Of a stretch of 64,000 bases of DNA, positions 39,101 through 47,236 are shown one piece after another. The DNA lies in NCBI GenBank assembly GCA_947846985.1, contig CANTUZ010000003.1, positions 53,232,096-53,296,095 of the forward strand. Direction: 5' to 3'. The stretch is from Fratercula arctica (taxonomy: Eukaryota; Chordata; Aves; Charadriiformes; Alcidae). The first letter of the stretch is position 1, and each line of letters opens with the position of its first letter. The notes beneath the pieces were generated by a model, which worked only from the letters and a program-made list of their open reading frames with translations, did no database searches and was not told where the DNA came from. The position numbers and the translations under genes are program-made.

Positions 39101-42100
39101 ACTGTCTCGGGCAGAACATGCTGCTGTGCTCCACTTTGCTCACACAGTTGGTATCAGGACATGCGAATTGCAATGCTATTTGACTGAAATAGGTATTAGG
39201 AATAGTGTGATCTCTAGACCATACTTGCTTTGTTCTTATCAACTACAGTATTGTCAGCAGTATTCAGATTTGGTAGCATTTGATCGTAAAGGCAAGGCTG
39301 CAGGCTGGACACTATGTTTAATTACTGGATCTGTAGCATGAACCCTAAAAGATACTACCATATGTGTGATTTTTTTTGTGTACTTCGCAAATGTTCACAT
39401 TTTCACTGGTGCATGAATAAATGTAAGTAAAAAAAGAAACGTATTAGCTTAAGATCTGGCCTACAGAGACAGTGACTTAAACAGTGGGGAGGGAAAACCT
39501 TTCCTCTTTCATTTTATGCTAAAGAGAAGTGGATTCAAGCATGAACTGCAGCAGAAAAAAATCTCACATGTTGCTTGTTTCTGAAACTGCCAGTATTGAA
39601 GAAAGAGGTTTCTGAAACTGCCAGTATTGAAGAAAGAGGTGCTCACCTTTGACTAAAGGTTTATTGTTGATATTAAGCACACTGTGTACTCCTTAAGAGA
39701 ATTGCGTTTGTGATGCTGAACTTGAGTACAAATGTGCATTCCAGCTTGACTTTTTTAATAAATGTATACATTTTCTTTGAAGTTAATGGAAGAGTATGCA
39801 TGCGCTTAACCCTTGCAAAAGGGTTTGACACTTTCTTGAATGCCTATGTGCTCTTGCATGTGCTTCGTTGTGTTTTAGATAAACATCCAAAGGTTTTGGT
39901 ATGTCTGTTTTGCTACAGAGGCAAGCCTAAGTTCTTGTTTTCTTTTTGTTTTGCTAACTTTTTAAAGGAATATTTTGTAGCTTGAAAGACAATTTAGAAC
40001 TGTTTTAGAAACGGGCTCAACTTCTTTGTCCTAGGAACCATCCTGAGGTTAAAAGGGGCAATCTTGAGAATGGCTTTTCTGGATACCACAGGATCTTTGG
40101 TCCCACCAGCACATGAACCCTGGAGAGAACACAATGTTCCTGAAGATAAAGATGAAAAAGATAAATCAAAAAAGCGACGACCTGTCTCAGTGTCCCCCTC
40201 TTCCTCTCAGGAAATCAGTGAAAACCAATATGCAGTGATATGTTCAGAAAAGCAAGCAAAAGTTATTTCACTGCCATCCCAGAACTGTATTTATAAGCAA
40301 AACATAACAGAGACTTCTTTTGTTCTTCGTGGAGACATAGTGTCATTGAGTAACAGTATCTGCCTTGCATGTTTCTGTGCCAATGGACATATTATGACTT
40401 TTAGGTAAGGCCTGTTTGATAGTAACTTAAATATAAAAAGAACAAATAGTCTTCCACTAGGTAAGAAGCTTCATTTTCCATAATACCAATTAAAATCTAC
40501 GTTCACTCAGTGTTGATGAACTTCTAATATGTGGGCCTGGATAATTTTGATTATGCATTCTTATTAGTTATGCTTTCAACACGTGAGAATGTTAACCAGT
40601 TTAGCTCAAGCTACCCTGATTCAGCAAATTTGTGATATAGGTCCTGGAGTTAACGAAGATTCTCAAATGTGAATTTACTCCCTGATTGAGAACTGCCTTG
40701 AGTCAGACCTTCAGCTGGTACCTGACCACAACTCTGCTTATTTTTGTGCAGCTGTTTACATCACACCCATGTCTCTAGCTTATTTTTTTGTTGCGTTGCT
40801 TGATTGTGTCTTAAAAGCCTTAAACTCAGGCTATAAAAACAAGATTAACTGCTGGCAGTTGTAATATAGAAATAAGTAATCTAAAGTAAGAGATTTAAGT
40901 TATGAGTTTAAAGGTGTAGAAGTAATGTTTGAATGTCCTTACATGTCCTTTGCTATGTAACTTTAACATGTCCTTTTTCTTGGATATTTCCAACTGCTAT
41001 TTTATTCTGAACAGCAGTGTGTATATATCTATACCCTTGCACCTACATTTTAGTCCTTGCTAGTGCTAAGATGAATGTGGAACATGGCATTAAAAAATTA
41101 TGCCAGTAAAATTCCTAAAACGTTACTTTTAAGGTTGTGAAAACAAGTGCTCAGCTTGGGGAAATTATCTGAAAAGATACTTCTTCAGGAAGCTGCTGGG
41201 AATAAAGCTAAAGCTGATCTGATGCATGCTACAATTAAAAAATAAGTTTTGATTGTTAAGTCTGTTAATTCTATTGATCTATATCCCATCATATATTCTA
41301 AAATGCTGCTCACTTTGCAGGGCAAACACTCCTTTTTTCCCTAATTAAAATTGAACTTAATGTTCAGGTACCATATATTCAAACAAATCCTGTTTTCTGC
41401 AGGATTCATTTTGTTTTCTAAAGAACTTTGCATAGAGGTAGGTGCTAAATTGCATTGTTACATTATGTAGGGAAGTTGAACTCCCAAGTATTAACTCCAT
41501 TTCATAAGCATGAATTTTGCTGCTGGGAAGCGGATTAAATGTGCTGTTTTTGTAAAGTTGAGAGCATTGTGTCGTACCCAAGATGCCCAATACTTATCTA
41601 CTGATATAACTTTAGATAGGACTTGTAGTTCTGTTAAATTTGTTTGATACTCTGAAAATGCTATCATGACTCTCATGCTTATCCTATCTGAGCTAATGTT
41701 TTTGTGTTTTGTCTTGAAGCTGTAAGGATGTTTTATGCTTCCATTGATTTGAAGCAAAGCACTTCCCTGTTACTAACTCTTCTGAATATTATTATTTTAG
41801 ATACATGCATGGCAGAAGCGTCATTTCTGGCTGATGTGCTTACAAGAGAATATTGCTCTTTATTTCTTAGATGTAGAACTTGCTTCCAAAATCATGTTAC
41901 CTGTTCTTCCTTTTGTCATAGATATAAGCCACAATCAGTAAAATGCAAGCTTAACATTTAGAAATCTCAGTATCATGCAAAAAACTAAACAATGCTTACT
42001 GTTGCGGTTACTGCATTTTTCTTTTTCAGTTTTTGGCTTCACTTTGCCCCTTTACTGCCTTTTTCAGTTCCTAGAAAAAATAAGTTTATGCAGATGGTAT

Positions 42101-45100
42101 CTGCAGCAGAAGCTGCTTAATGTATTGTTGGTACATTTGTAGCTACCATCTTGTGTAAATTGTATTTACAGAAATTTCACAGGGGATGTTGTTGAGACAG
42201 CAGTTTATTTTGGGTTCTGTTTATCAAGACATCAGGGTTCTGTTTATCAAGACACGCATTACTTGCATTTATCATTACTTTGAGGGAGAGGAATGTTTGG
42301 TAGCAAGAGCGTTGTTACAGCCTGAGTGTATTCCATCTGTTCTTCAGTAGCTTGATGCAGTAGGTACTGCAGTTATATACGCAGAATCAGAAAATACGAG
42401 GTAAGCAAACTTTGCTCTAAGAGGACTTCCTCTTAAATGTGCAATCAGACAAAAAAGTTGGACATAATTCATAAGATTGTTGTTTGAGGCTACTGCGTTC
42501 TATTTTCCTTTGAAAGCACATACATCCCTGTGAATTTACACATGTTCTTGAGGAGAGATCTTTTAGACTTGTATTTTTGGTCAAGGAGAAGTTCTTTACC
42601 TGAGAGAAGAAGTTGGATGTTTAATTGTAAACTTTTGGTAGATACTTATCAAAATACTTCTTTAGTAATTACTGAATAATGCTTTAAGTCAGAGTATCCT
42701 TAAAATGATGTTTTAAACGCATCTGTGATGCAACTGTTTAAATTCCACTTTTGAGATGCTATCTTGAAAAAAACCTCATATTTATGTTTTGATTTTTGTA
42801 ATTGCATTAAATGATAGCCTGTTTATGTGGTACTTACACAGATGGTGAAGAGAAAATAATGAAATGAGCCATTTGATCAATAATAGACAATCCTGCTATA
42901 CTTAGTGGTGTTTTTTAAATTCTTTTTCTTAAGTTTGCCAAGTTTAAGGCCGTTGTTGGATGTATATTACCTGCCACTCACCAATATGCGGATAGCCAGA
43001 ACATTCTGCTTCACCAATAATGGACAAGCACTCTATCTTGTCTCACCAACTGAGATACAGAGGCTCACCTACAGTCAAGAAACATGTGAAAATCTTCAGG
43101 TAATGCATTAAAAAAAATACTGTTTTCTTAGACTCTGAAGTTCTTGGTTCTAGATTCACAGTGCTTACAGTTTTGTCATAAAGCGGATCACTTTGACTTT
43201 TGTGCTTTAATTATTCTTTTTTCCTCACTGTAGAGTCTCATTCAGGATGAATCACTTCCCCTACTCTTAAATGTTACTGTTTCATCCATCTTCTTGTATT
43301 TGAAACAGTTTCTTACTTGACTTCCTTTTTGATTGATAGGAAACTTCCTTGTTTAACATGTGCGGTTAGCAAAACTCCCTTGTTCAATTGATGCTGGTGA
43401 GGTGCATGCTGACATAGACAGGGAATGCTAACTCAGGATATCTGAAGGAAGCTATTACGTTTCAGGGTTATTAACAGCTTGAAAAGGTTCTCAGCCATGC
43501 TTCAGCCTGGAAGCTGTATAGAATACTGAAATAGCAGAGATGCAGGCTGTAAGCTCTGCTTCTGTACCACGCATGGATATGAGCATTTGTGATATAGTTT
43601 CAGCAGAACAAAATCTGGAGTGTTGCCCAAGTTGTTGAGGGGCAAATACAGTTTTACTTGAACCCATTTCTTTGCCACTAAATTTCGTGAGCTATAAGCT
43701 TGCAACTATCAGACTTCTTAATATGTTTTTATTTTTTATTTCCTAAGTTGCCTTGCAAAGACAGAAGCTTAAAGCATATGAATTTTGAAGTTCAAATACA
43801 CAAAATAAATACTTGAAGTGAAAGAATATTCCATTAATTTGTGTGTGAAATAATGCATGCTTTGTGTCTCTTCTTCATTGCAAAGGAAATGTTGGGTGAG
43901 CTCTTCACTCCTGTAGAAACACCAGAAGCACCAAACAGGGGGTTCTTTAAAGGCCTGTTTGGAGGTGGGGCACAGTCACTTGACAGAGAAGAACTCTGTA
44001 AGTTTTTAGTGTTCATTATTTTTCTGGTATTTCTACCCAAGGAAACCAATGATCCTTGAGAAATGTATTACTTGTGTTAATAGAACATTACATTTGCAAA
44101 GAGGAAAGTAAAAAAGGCAGTGAAAAATACTTTTTCGTAGCTTTTGTGTTGTACACCTTACCAACAAGATCAGAAAAGCTTGGTACTATTTTCTCACAGG
44201 CTTCTTTACCTCACTTATTCAGGAGTAGATTTTAAAACAAGAAATGGGACAACTGATCTTATTTTTATTCATCTTTATGAAGTATATAGTACTGACCGTG
44301 ATTTTCTTAATGCTGTTAAACTGAAAGGGGCTGGTTCTGGATAACACTGTTCTGGACAGTGAGAAAATAAAAACTCCATTCTACTTCAGTTCATTTGCGA
44401 GATTCTTTTCTTCTCATTAGACTTGTGCAGAGATGCCTTAGGAATAAGAGCAAGGACAGAACTGTATGATGGCTCAATTCAGTCCTCTGTTCATGGGACA
44501 GTAAAATTCAGATTTGGCAAAGTTTTTATTGCTTTATCATTTCCTCATTGTTTTTTGATTACAACTTTATTTTTTTTTACTGTGGTGGCATGCAGCATTT
44601 TATGGAATCATAGAATAGAATCATAGAATAACATATTTAAGGCAAATAACTTCCATTTATTGAGATTTTCTAGATAAAACACCATATTATGCAAGTTTAT
44701 TTGTAAGAACTGTTTCCTTTTTAACATGAAACATAGCTGTTAAAAAAGACAAGGCTCCCTGGCAGTCCTTTCTTTTCTTATTGGTTCTGTTGATCTATCC
44801 AATAAAAATTAAACTAGGCTTTACTACTTGGGCCTGTACGCTTTGAACAAATATCAAATATTTAGAGGTCACTTTCTGCATTAAAAATTCTATTTGTCTT
44901 TATATACGCGTGTAATACTCTGAAATGTTGGTCAAGTATTCTATTAGAGAAATTTGTGTGCAAAATTTTATGTTTAGTTAGTATGACTGGGGCAGGGAAA
45001 ATCTGCGTTTGCGTGGCAACAGAAAAGCGCTCCTGTTAACCTTAGAAGCTATCTCTTACATGATTTCAAGTTTCCACCATCAAGTTTTGGCTCAGATCTT

Positions 45101-47236
45101 TAGATGGAAAATAGCATTGAATGGGAGAAAAAAGCTTAATGAATTGTAGTCTGAAAGTGAGCTCAGTGACAATTCAAAATACATCTGAAAATGTCTTTAA
45201 AATAGTCATATTTAACGTGACGGTCACAGCAGAATCTGTAATAAGTGAAATGATTTCTCATTTTTATTCTTGGGATTTCACAGAAAGATGTTCATAGTGT
45301 TAGTTGAAATGTAAATTTTTCTTTCTAGAAGCATAAAATCAAATTAGAGGATCTTGAAAGCCTGCAGCAAAACTTGTTAAATAAGTTAATATTACTTTTC
45401 CTACAGGTGGAAAAAAATATTTAAACCATAATTTCATTGTTTAAAAATAAAAGGTAAAGATTATTTGGTTTGACTTCAGCACACAAAAATGTTTGGGCCT
45501 TCACTCAAATTTTTGTAGAGTATACAATTCACCATGAGATTGACATGTCCTTTAAGTGTCTAGACTGAACTAGGTGGCTGATGTCCCATTACAAGCAAAG
45601 CAGATGTAGTCAGTGTGATCACTGGAGTCTAGACAGCTGTTCAGCTCATGAGTCGTGAGTGTCTACTTTAGGATGAGCTGATTTGTTCTTACAGCTGTAC
45701 CGCCTTTTCATGATTTACATTACTTTTTTTGACTAGAGTTTTATGATAGTGAGAGCACAGACATGTAATATTCAGGTGTCTGCATCTAAAACTGAACTTC
45801 TATCAAAGGAAAGGTGGAGTCATACAGGCTGGCTACACCAGAAAAGCACTTCCAGAACTGCCCACAACTTGTATTTTCAGAATTCTCTTGCTCTGTCCAC
45901 TGAACTCCCAGCACCTTCCCTGTGAAGTAAGCTATATTCTTAAATCACTTCGCCAGCACAATTCTGTTGATGACTGTGATGCCAGCACTGTTGAGAGAGT
46001 TTGAATTTCACGCTTGAGCCATGAAAAGGTTATAATTTTACAACCTGCCTGGAAACTCAGAAATATGTTTAAAAATCTCAGTTTTATTAAATAGTAACAT
46101 CTAGTAACATTGAGTAGTGAGTATTGCTCATAGTCATGCCTATGATTAGGTGTTTGGTGTCCATACAAAGAAACGACACCACTTAATAAACTAGTTACAT
46201 AAGTATTTCTGTAATAATGATAGAAAACCTTACTATTCTGGTTTTGCTGTTTTGCAAATGCCTCCAGTTGGAGAATCGGCATCTGGGAAGGCATCAAGGA
46301 GTCTTGCCCAGCATATTCCAGGGCCCGGGGGTATTGAAGGTGTCAAAGGAGCAGCATCTGGTGTAGTTGGTGAACTAGCACGAGCCCGGTTGGCTCTAGA
46401 TGAAAGAGGACAGAAACTAGGAGAACTGGAAGAAAAAACTGCAGCTATGCTTTACAGTGCTGATTCTTTCTCTAAACACGCTCATGAGGTGAGTCTGTTA
46501 CATGTTAAACTAACATTAAACTGATTCTCTATCAAATAAATGCAAGTTTTGTGAGTAACTGACATCTGCAAAGGCATGTTATGTTAGAGGTATCTGAAGA
46601 GAACGCAATATCACTTATAAAGGACACTTCTATCAGTCGATCATTACTCCTAATAATTAAGTTTTAATGTAAACAGCTCTGTCTTGTGGCATGTTGGTCT
46701 AGAGCGTACCTTCTGCCTGTGGCATGTAAACTTCCAAAAGCACAGCTCAGGTCCCATTACTTAAAGAGTTTGCCACAGAATTAGACAAGAGTCGTGTTCT
46801 GTGTGAGATTCCTGTGGTTCTTTAAAAAAAAAAAAGTCCAATTGTTGTATGCGAACCCTATGAGTCCAAGTTATTTTTTTTCCTGTGTAACTACATAGGA
46901 TGGCTGTTCTTTTCCATGTCTGTGCAGATCTCTTGCCATCCCCTAAACTCCTGTGCAACCTTCCCATTCTCCCAAAAATGTCTTTTTCTGAGGCCAAATC
47001 ATCAGCAGTGATGCTACCATTAGCAAATTCATCATGCTAAACCGTCACTGTTCAGCAGTAGTGGTGTTGCAGTTTTGAGAAGTCTTACTAAAGTCCCTCT
47101 TTCTGCTGCTTTATAAGCATATAATTTGTATGTATCGCTGACCTTTTTGGTACATTATAGAAACAGTAATTAGAAATTGTTTTTTGTTTTTTAGATGATG
47201 TTGAAGTACAAAGATAAGAAGTGGTACCAATTCTGA
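3185..47236 (+). CDS. STXBP5: STXBP5 (tomosyn-1), 3' part of the gene: 19 exons to the stop codon
   Basis: Tomosyn-1 is a cytosolic and membrane-associated member of the lethal-giant-larvae family. It binds syntaxin-1 and SNAP-25 through a C-terminal R-SNARE motif and restrains vesicle priming and exocytosis. Spliced in silico, the 19 exons give about 846 residues with no internal stop. They match my recollection of human STXBP5 nearly residue for residue, including the linker and the terminal KDKKWYQF. Order: second half of the WD40-like Lgl propellers (about 307-690), a Ser-rich variable linker (about 690-790), a conserved C-terminal propeller-associated segment (about 790-1065), and the R-SNARE (about 1085-1145). 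All introns are GT-AG and every phase closes. The paralogue STXBP5L is excluded by linker residues such as RQPSG and KMNNFIEK. The first exon starts mid-codon, so 5' exons lie outside the window. The order of exons is seen directly; the function comes from the known family. Confidence 0.98.
3340..4400 (+). other. STXBP5 intron between exons 1 and 2
   Basis: AT-rich unique-looking sequence, bounded by GTAGGC and TTTTCAG. I see no repeat or other gene in it. Confidence 0.9.
4401..4473 (+). CDS. STXBP5: STXBP5 exon 2 of window (about residues 359-382)
   Basis: The acceptor TTTTCAG and donor GTAAGA flank 73 bp encoding [20 protein letters not shown] then LAQNG. The entry phase is 1 and the exit phase 2, both matching the neighbouring exons. 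This is a beta-propeller strand segment conserved with tomosyn-2. Confidence 0.97.
4474..6652 (+). other. STXBP5 intron between exons 2 and 3
   Basis: AT-rich, with a short (TG)n stretch near 6112-6124. The open frames are short and low-complexity. Nothing else is seen. Confidence 0.9.
6653..6800 (+). CDS. STXBP5: STXBP5 exon 3 of window (about residues 383-432)
   Basis: 148 bp encode [20 protein letters not shown] and continue to [12 protein letters not shown]. The exon ends on a codon boundary at donor GTACAA. The acceptor is AAAG, preceded by a purine-containing stretch, so it looks weaker than its neighbours. One substitution is visible relative to the human protein I recall (LTIH for LSIH). 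Confidence 0.97.
6801..7202 (+). other. STXBP5 intron between exons 3 and 4
   Basis: 402 bp ending in CTTCCAG. I see nothing in it. Confidence 0.9.
7203..7270 (+). CDS. STXBP5: STXBP5 exon 4 of window (about residues 433-454)
   Basis: 68 bp encode [20 protein letters not shown] then IT plus a split Gly codon. Acceptor CTTCCAG, donor GTAAGT. Human has GLGAQ where this sequence has GLITQ, a small propeller-loop difference. Confidence 0.97.
7271..8244 (+). other. STXBP5 intron between exons 4 and 5
   Basis: AT-rich unique-looking sequence. I see nothing in it. Confidence 0.9.
8245..8285 (+). CDS. STXBP5: STXBP5 exon 5 of window (about residues 455-468), 41 bp
   Basis: The acceptor TTCATAG and the strong donor GTAAGTG flank a very short exon reading [13 protein letters not shown]. 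This is a classic WD-repeat strand with the WD-like Trp-Asp pair. It is too short for ORF finding and is supported by phase closure on both sides and the tomosyn match. Confidence 0.97.
8286..10355 (+). other. STXBP5 intron between exons 5 and 6
   Basis: About 2.1 kb of unique-looking sequence with A-runs near 9662 and 9710. The small ORFs at 8618-8884 (minus) and 8961-9167 (plus) show no family resemblance. Confidence 0.9.
10356..10576 (+). CDS. STXBP5: STXBP5 exon 6 of window (about residues 469-542)
   Basis: 221 bp from acceptor TTCCTAG to donor GTAATT. It encodes [20 protein letters not shown], then [20 protein letters not shown] and [14 protein letters not shown]. It covers one propeller blade and is almost invariant between birds and mammals. 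The exon ends on a codon boundary. Confidence 0.98.
10577..12038 (+). other. STXBP5 intron between exons 6 and 7
   Basis: Unique-looking sequence with a small C-rich patch near 11181-11200. I see nothing else in it. Confidence 0.9.
12039..12220 (+). CDS. STXBP5: STXBP5 exon 7 of window (about residues 543-602)
   Basis: 182 bp beginning with an in-frame ATG directly after the acceptor TTTACAG. That Met is internal, not a translation start. The exon reads [20 protein letters not shown], then a Pro-rich and Ser-rich loop with [19 protein letters not shown]. The Pro/Ser loop differs most from mammals. Donor GTAAGT. Confidence 0.97.
12221..13815 (+). other. STXBP5 intron between exons 7 and 8
   Basis: Several A or T homopolymer runs (near 12433, 12732 and 12883). 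I see nothing else in it. Confidence 0.9.
13816..13941 (+). CDS. STXBP5: STXBP5 exon 8 of window (about residues 603-644)
   Basis: 126 bp encode [20 protein letters not shown] and continue through [20 protein letters not shown] to YGL. Acceptor TTGCAG, donor GTAAGT. The exon both enters and leaves in phase 2, with the Leu codon completed by the next exon. Confidence 0.97.
13942..14411 (+). other. STXBP5 intron between exons 8 and 9
   Basis: 470 bp. I see nothing in it. Confidence 0.9.
14412..14563 (+). CDS. STXBP5: STXBP5 exon 9 of window (about residues 645-695)
   Basis: 152 bp encode [20 protein letters not shown] then [20 protein letters not shown] and the basic [11 protein letters not shown]. 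This closes the propeller region and opens the hypervariable linker. Donor GTGAGT leaves phase 1, which every linker exon downstream shares, so exon skipping keeps the frame. Confidence 0.97.
16110..16193 (+). CDS. STXBP5: Candidate alternative cassette exon of STXBP5, tomosyn-2-like linker segment (84 bp)
   Basis: A pyrimidine-rich tract ending CGTAAAG precedes this open stretch and a strong donor A/GTAAGTC follows it. It is exactly 28 codons, enters and leaves in phase 1, and has no stop when spliced between exons 9 and 10. The peptide includes [20 protein letters not shown]. From memory this lines up with FCMRGLSNFYPDLTKRIRTS of the human STXBP5L linker, which sits at the same place after RSPRK and before RCKSPTS. 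The homology, length and sites together argue for a real optional exon shared by the two paralogues. It is absent from the 1151-residue human isoform I recall. Expression is not shown by the sequence. Confidence 0.75.
20296..21076 (-). mobile_element. CR1 LINE, 5'-truncated, 3' end of ORF2 (reverse transcriptase C-terminus)
   Basis: On the minus strand, 21072 down to 20560 reads the C-terminal part of the CR1 reverse-transcriptase ORF ([52 protein letters not shown]). A frame shift near 20560-20590 moves the frame to the closing segment ([23 protein letters not shown]). The element ends with the CR1 3' signature next to TAGAATCATTTAGGTTGGAA. Most of the 5' part is missing, as is usual for CR1. 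The reading frames are well preserved, so the insertion is fairly young. It lies antisense to STXBP5 in the intron before exon 10. Confidence 0.95.
22829..22859. repeat. Perfect hairpin-forming inverted repeat (13 bp arms, 5-base loop)
   Basis: The arms ATTTCAGTGAAAA and TTTTCACTGAAAT are exact reverse complements around the loop CGTGA. It lies in the intron about 230 bases upstream of the exon 10 acceptor. Confidence 0.9.
23086..23151 (+). CDS. STXBP5: STXBP5 exon 10 of window, linker exon (about residues 696-717)
   Basis: 66 bp, symmetric phase 1-1, reading [20 protein letters not shown] then TS plus the first base of Gly. The acceptor is CCAGCAG, a tandem NAGNAG site. Use of the downstream AG would start the exon at 23089 and remove one Ala. 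In mammals this exon belongs to the alternatively spliced tomosyn linker. Confidence 0.95.
23152..26756 (+). other. STXBP5 intron between exons 10 and 11
   Basis: 3.6 kb. The hairpin at 24643-24668 and an A-then-T homopolymer pair near 26332-26363 are visible. Nothing else is seen. Confidence 0.9.
24643..24668. repeat. Inverted repeat (10 bp arms, 6-base loop)
   Basis: AGTTGGAAGT and ACTTCCAACT are exact reverse complements around CATACC, in the intron between exons 10 and 11. Confidence 0.85.
26757..26816 (+). CDS. STXBP5: STXBP5 exon 11 of window, linker exon (about residues 718-737)
   Basis: 60 bp, symmetric phase 1-1, encoding [20 protein letters not shown]. Acceptor CTCATAG, donor GTACAG. 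The segment is acidic and Ser/Asn-rich and probably disordered. Skipping would delete 20 residues without changing the frame. Confidence 0.96.
26916..26963 (+). CDS. STXBP5: STXBP5 exon 12 of window, linker exon (about residues 738-753)
   Basis: 48 bp, symmetric phase 1-1, encoding the strongly basic [16 protein letters not shown]. Acceptor TTTACAG, donor GTAGGA. The intron before it is only 99 bp, by far the shortest in the window, so exons 11 and 12 may be spliced as a unit. Confidence 0.96.
26964..34070 (+). other. STXBP5 intron between exons 12 and 13 (7.1 kb)
   Basis: Uniformly AT-rich with homopolymer runs (28246, 29617, 32151), a TA-rich stretch near 31230-31250 and a short CAC-type trinucleotide run near 31431-31444. 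No transposon or exon was recognised. Confidence 0.9.
34071..34121 (+). CDS. STXBP5: STXBP5 exon 13 of window, linker exon (about residues 754-770)
   Basis: 51 bp, symmetric phase 1-1, encoding [17 protein letters not shown]. Acceptor CTTTTCAG, donor GTAAGT. Human has PTDL where this has PTEL. In mammalian tomosyn-1 this region distinguishes the brain and shorter isoforms, and 7.1 kb of intron separates it from exon 12. Confidence 0.96.
35090..35625 (-). mobile_element. Ancient degraded CR1-like LINE remnant
   Basis: The plus strand begins with GAAGTTGGAAAGAACCCTCA, resembling the reverse complement of a CR1 3' end. It continues with AAGCTATCATTGTATCTCTA and CATCTTTCTAAAACTCTCAT, in the order of the CR1 tail region. 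No frame survives. Similarity judged by eye and from memory; a profile search would decide. Similar but weaker traces may continue to about 36600. Confidence 0.55.
36073..36101. repeat. (TA)n microsatellite
   Basis: About 14 uninterrupted TA units in the intron between exons 13 and 14, next to the ancient CR1-like region. Confidence 0.95.
38298..38537 (+). CDS. STXBP5: STXBP5 exon 14 of window (about residues 771-850)
   Basis: 240 bp from acceptor TTTTCAG to donor GTATGT. It starts [20 protein letters not shown], a Ser/Arg-rich block with likely kinase sites. It continues with [18 protein letters not shown] and the propeller-like [20 protein letters not shown]. The end of the linker and the return to folded structure are in this exon. 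Confidence 0.98.
38538..40034 (+). other. STXBP5 intron between exons 14 and 15
   Basis: Holds the 31 bp tandem duplication at 39578-39639. The plus-strand ORFs at 39057-39341 and 39710-39985 have no recognisable family or splice support. Confidence 0.9.
39578..39639. repeat. Perfect tandem duplication of a 31 bp unit
   Basis: Two identical adjacent copies of a unit beginning TTTCTGAAACTGCCAGTATT, in the intron before exon 15. The identity implies a recent origin or an unstable site. Confidence 0.95.
40035..40404 (+). CDS. STXBP5: STXBP5 exon 15 of window (about residues 851-973)
   Basis: This 370 bp exon is the largest coding exon in the window. It reads [20 protein letters not shown], then a charged loop ([20 protein letters not shown]) and [20 protein letters not shown], ending in [11 protein letters not shown]. 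Acceptor GTCCTAG, donor GTAAGG. The Lys/Asp loop is the least conserved part. Confidence 0.98.
40405..42933 (+). other. STXBP5 intron between exons 15 and 16
   Basis: Holds the 23 bp tandem duplication at 42212-42254. I see nothing else in it. Confidence 0.9.
42212..42254. repeat. Tandem duplication of a 23 bp unit
   Basis: The unit starting GGGTTCTGTTTATCAAGACA occurs twice in a row, the second copy incomplete. It lies in the intron before exon 16. Confidence 0.9.
42934..43099 (+). CDS. STXBP5: STXBP5 exon 16 of window (about residues 974-1029)
   Basis: 166 bp encode [20 protein letters not shown], then [20 protein letters not shown] and [16 protein letters not shown]. This is identical to the human protein as I recall it. 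The acceptor is CTTAAG after a T-rich tract, less common than CAG or TAG. The exon ends on a codon boundary at donor GTAATG. Confidence 0.98.
43100..43885 (+). other. STXBP5 intron between exons 16 and 17
   Basis: 786 bp. I see nothing in it. Confidence 0.9.
43886..43997 (+). CDS. STXBP5: STXBP5 exon 17 of window (about residues 1030-1066)
   Basis: 112 bp encode [20 protein letters not shown] then [17 protein letters not shown]. The [11 protein letters not shown] motif is a signature just N-terminal to the SNARE region in tomosyns. Acceptor GCAAAG, donor GTAAGT. Confidence 0.98.
43998..46267 (+). other. STXBP5 intron between exons 17 and 18
   Basis: Contains the CATAGAAT-type tandem at 44604-44632. 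The rest is AT-rich and unremarkable. Confidence 0.9.
44604..44632 (-). repeat. Short CATAGAAT tandem, possible CR1 3' tail remnant
   Basis: Two adjoining copies of a GAATCATAGAATA-type unit resemble the terminal octamer repeats of CR1, but no CR1 body follows. It is either an extremely truncated insertion or a simple repeat. Confidence 0.35.
46268..46488 (+). CDS. STXBP5: STXBP5 exon 18 of window, R-SNARE core (about residues 1067-1140)
   Basis: 221 bp from acceptor CTCCAG to donor GTGAGT. It reads [20 protein letters not shown], then [20 protein letters not shown] and [20 protein letters not shown]. The coiled coil aligns with VAMP2, and the Arg of LDERGQKL is the zero-layer arginine of R-SNAREs. 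This is the part that pairs with syntaxin and SNAP-25 in place of VAMP. Confidence 0.98.
46489..47194 (+). other. STXBP5 intron between exons 18 and 19
   Basis: 706 bp between the two SNARE-encoding exons. I see nothing in it. Confidence 0.9.
47195..47236 (+). CDS. STXBP5: STXBP5 exon 19 of window, terminal coding exon with stop codon
   Basis: 42 bp after acceptor TTTTTTAG encode [13 protein letters not shown] and TGA. The end matches tomosyn exactly except that human has Ile-Met where this has Met-Met. There is no transmembrane segment, as expected, because tomosyn lacks the anchor that VAMP has. Confidence 0.98.
   Translation: MMLKYKDKKWYQF

Noticed and set aside
44604..44632. A full CR1 insertion
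   Set aside because: Only the octamer-like tail is present; no CR1 3' body follows on either side.
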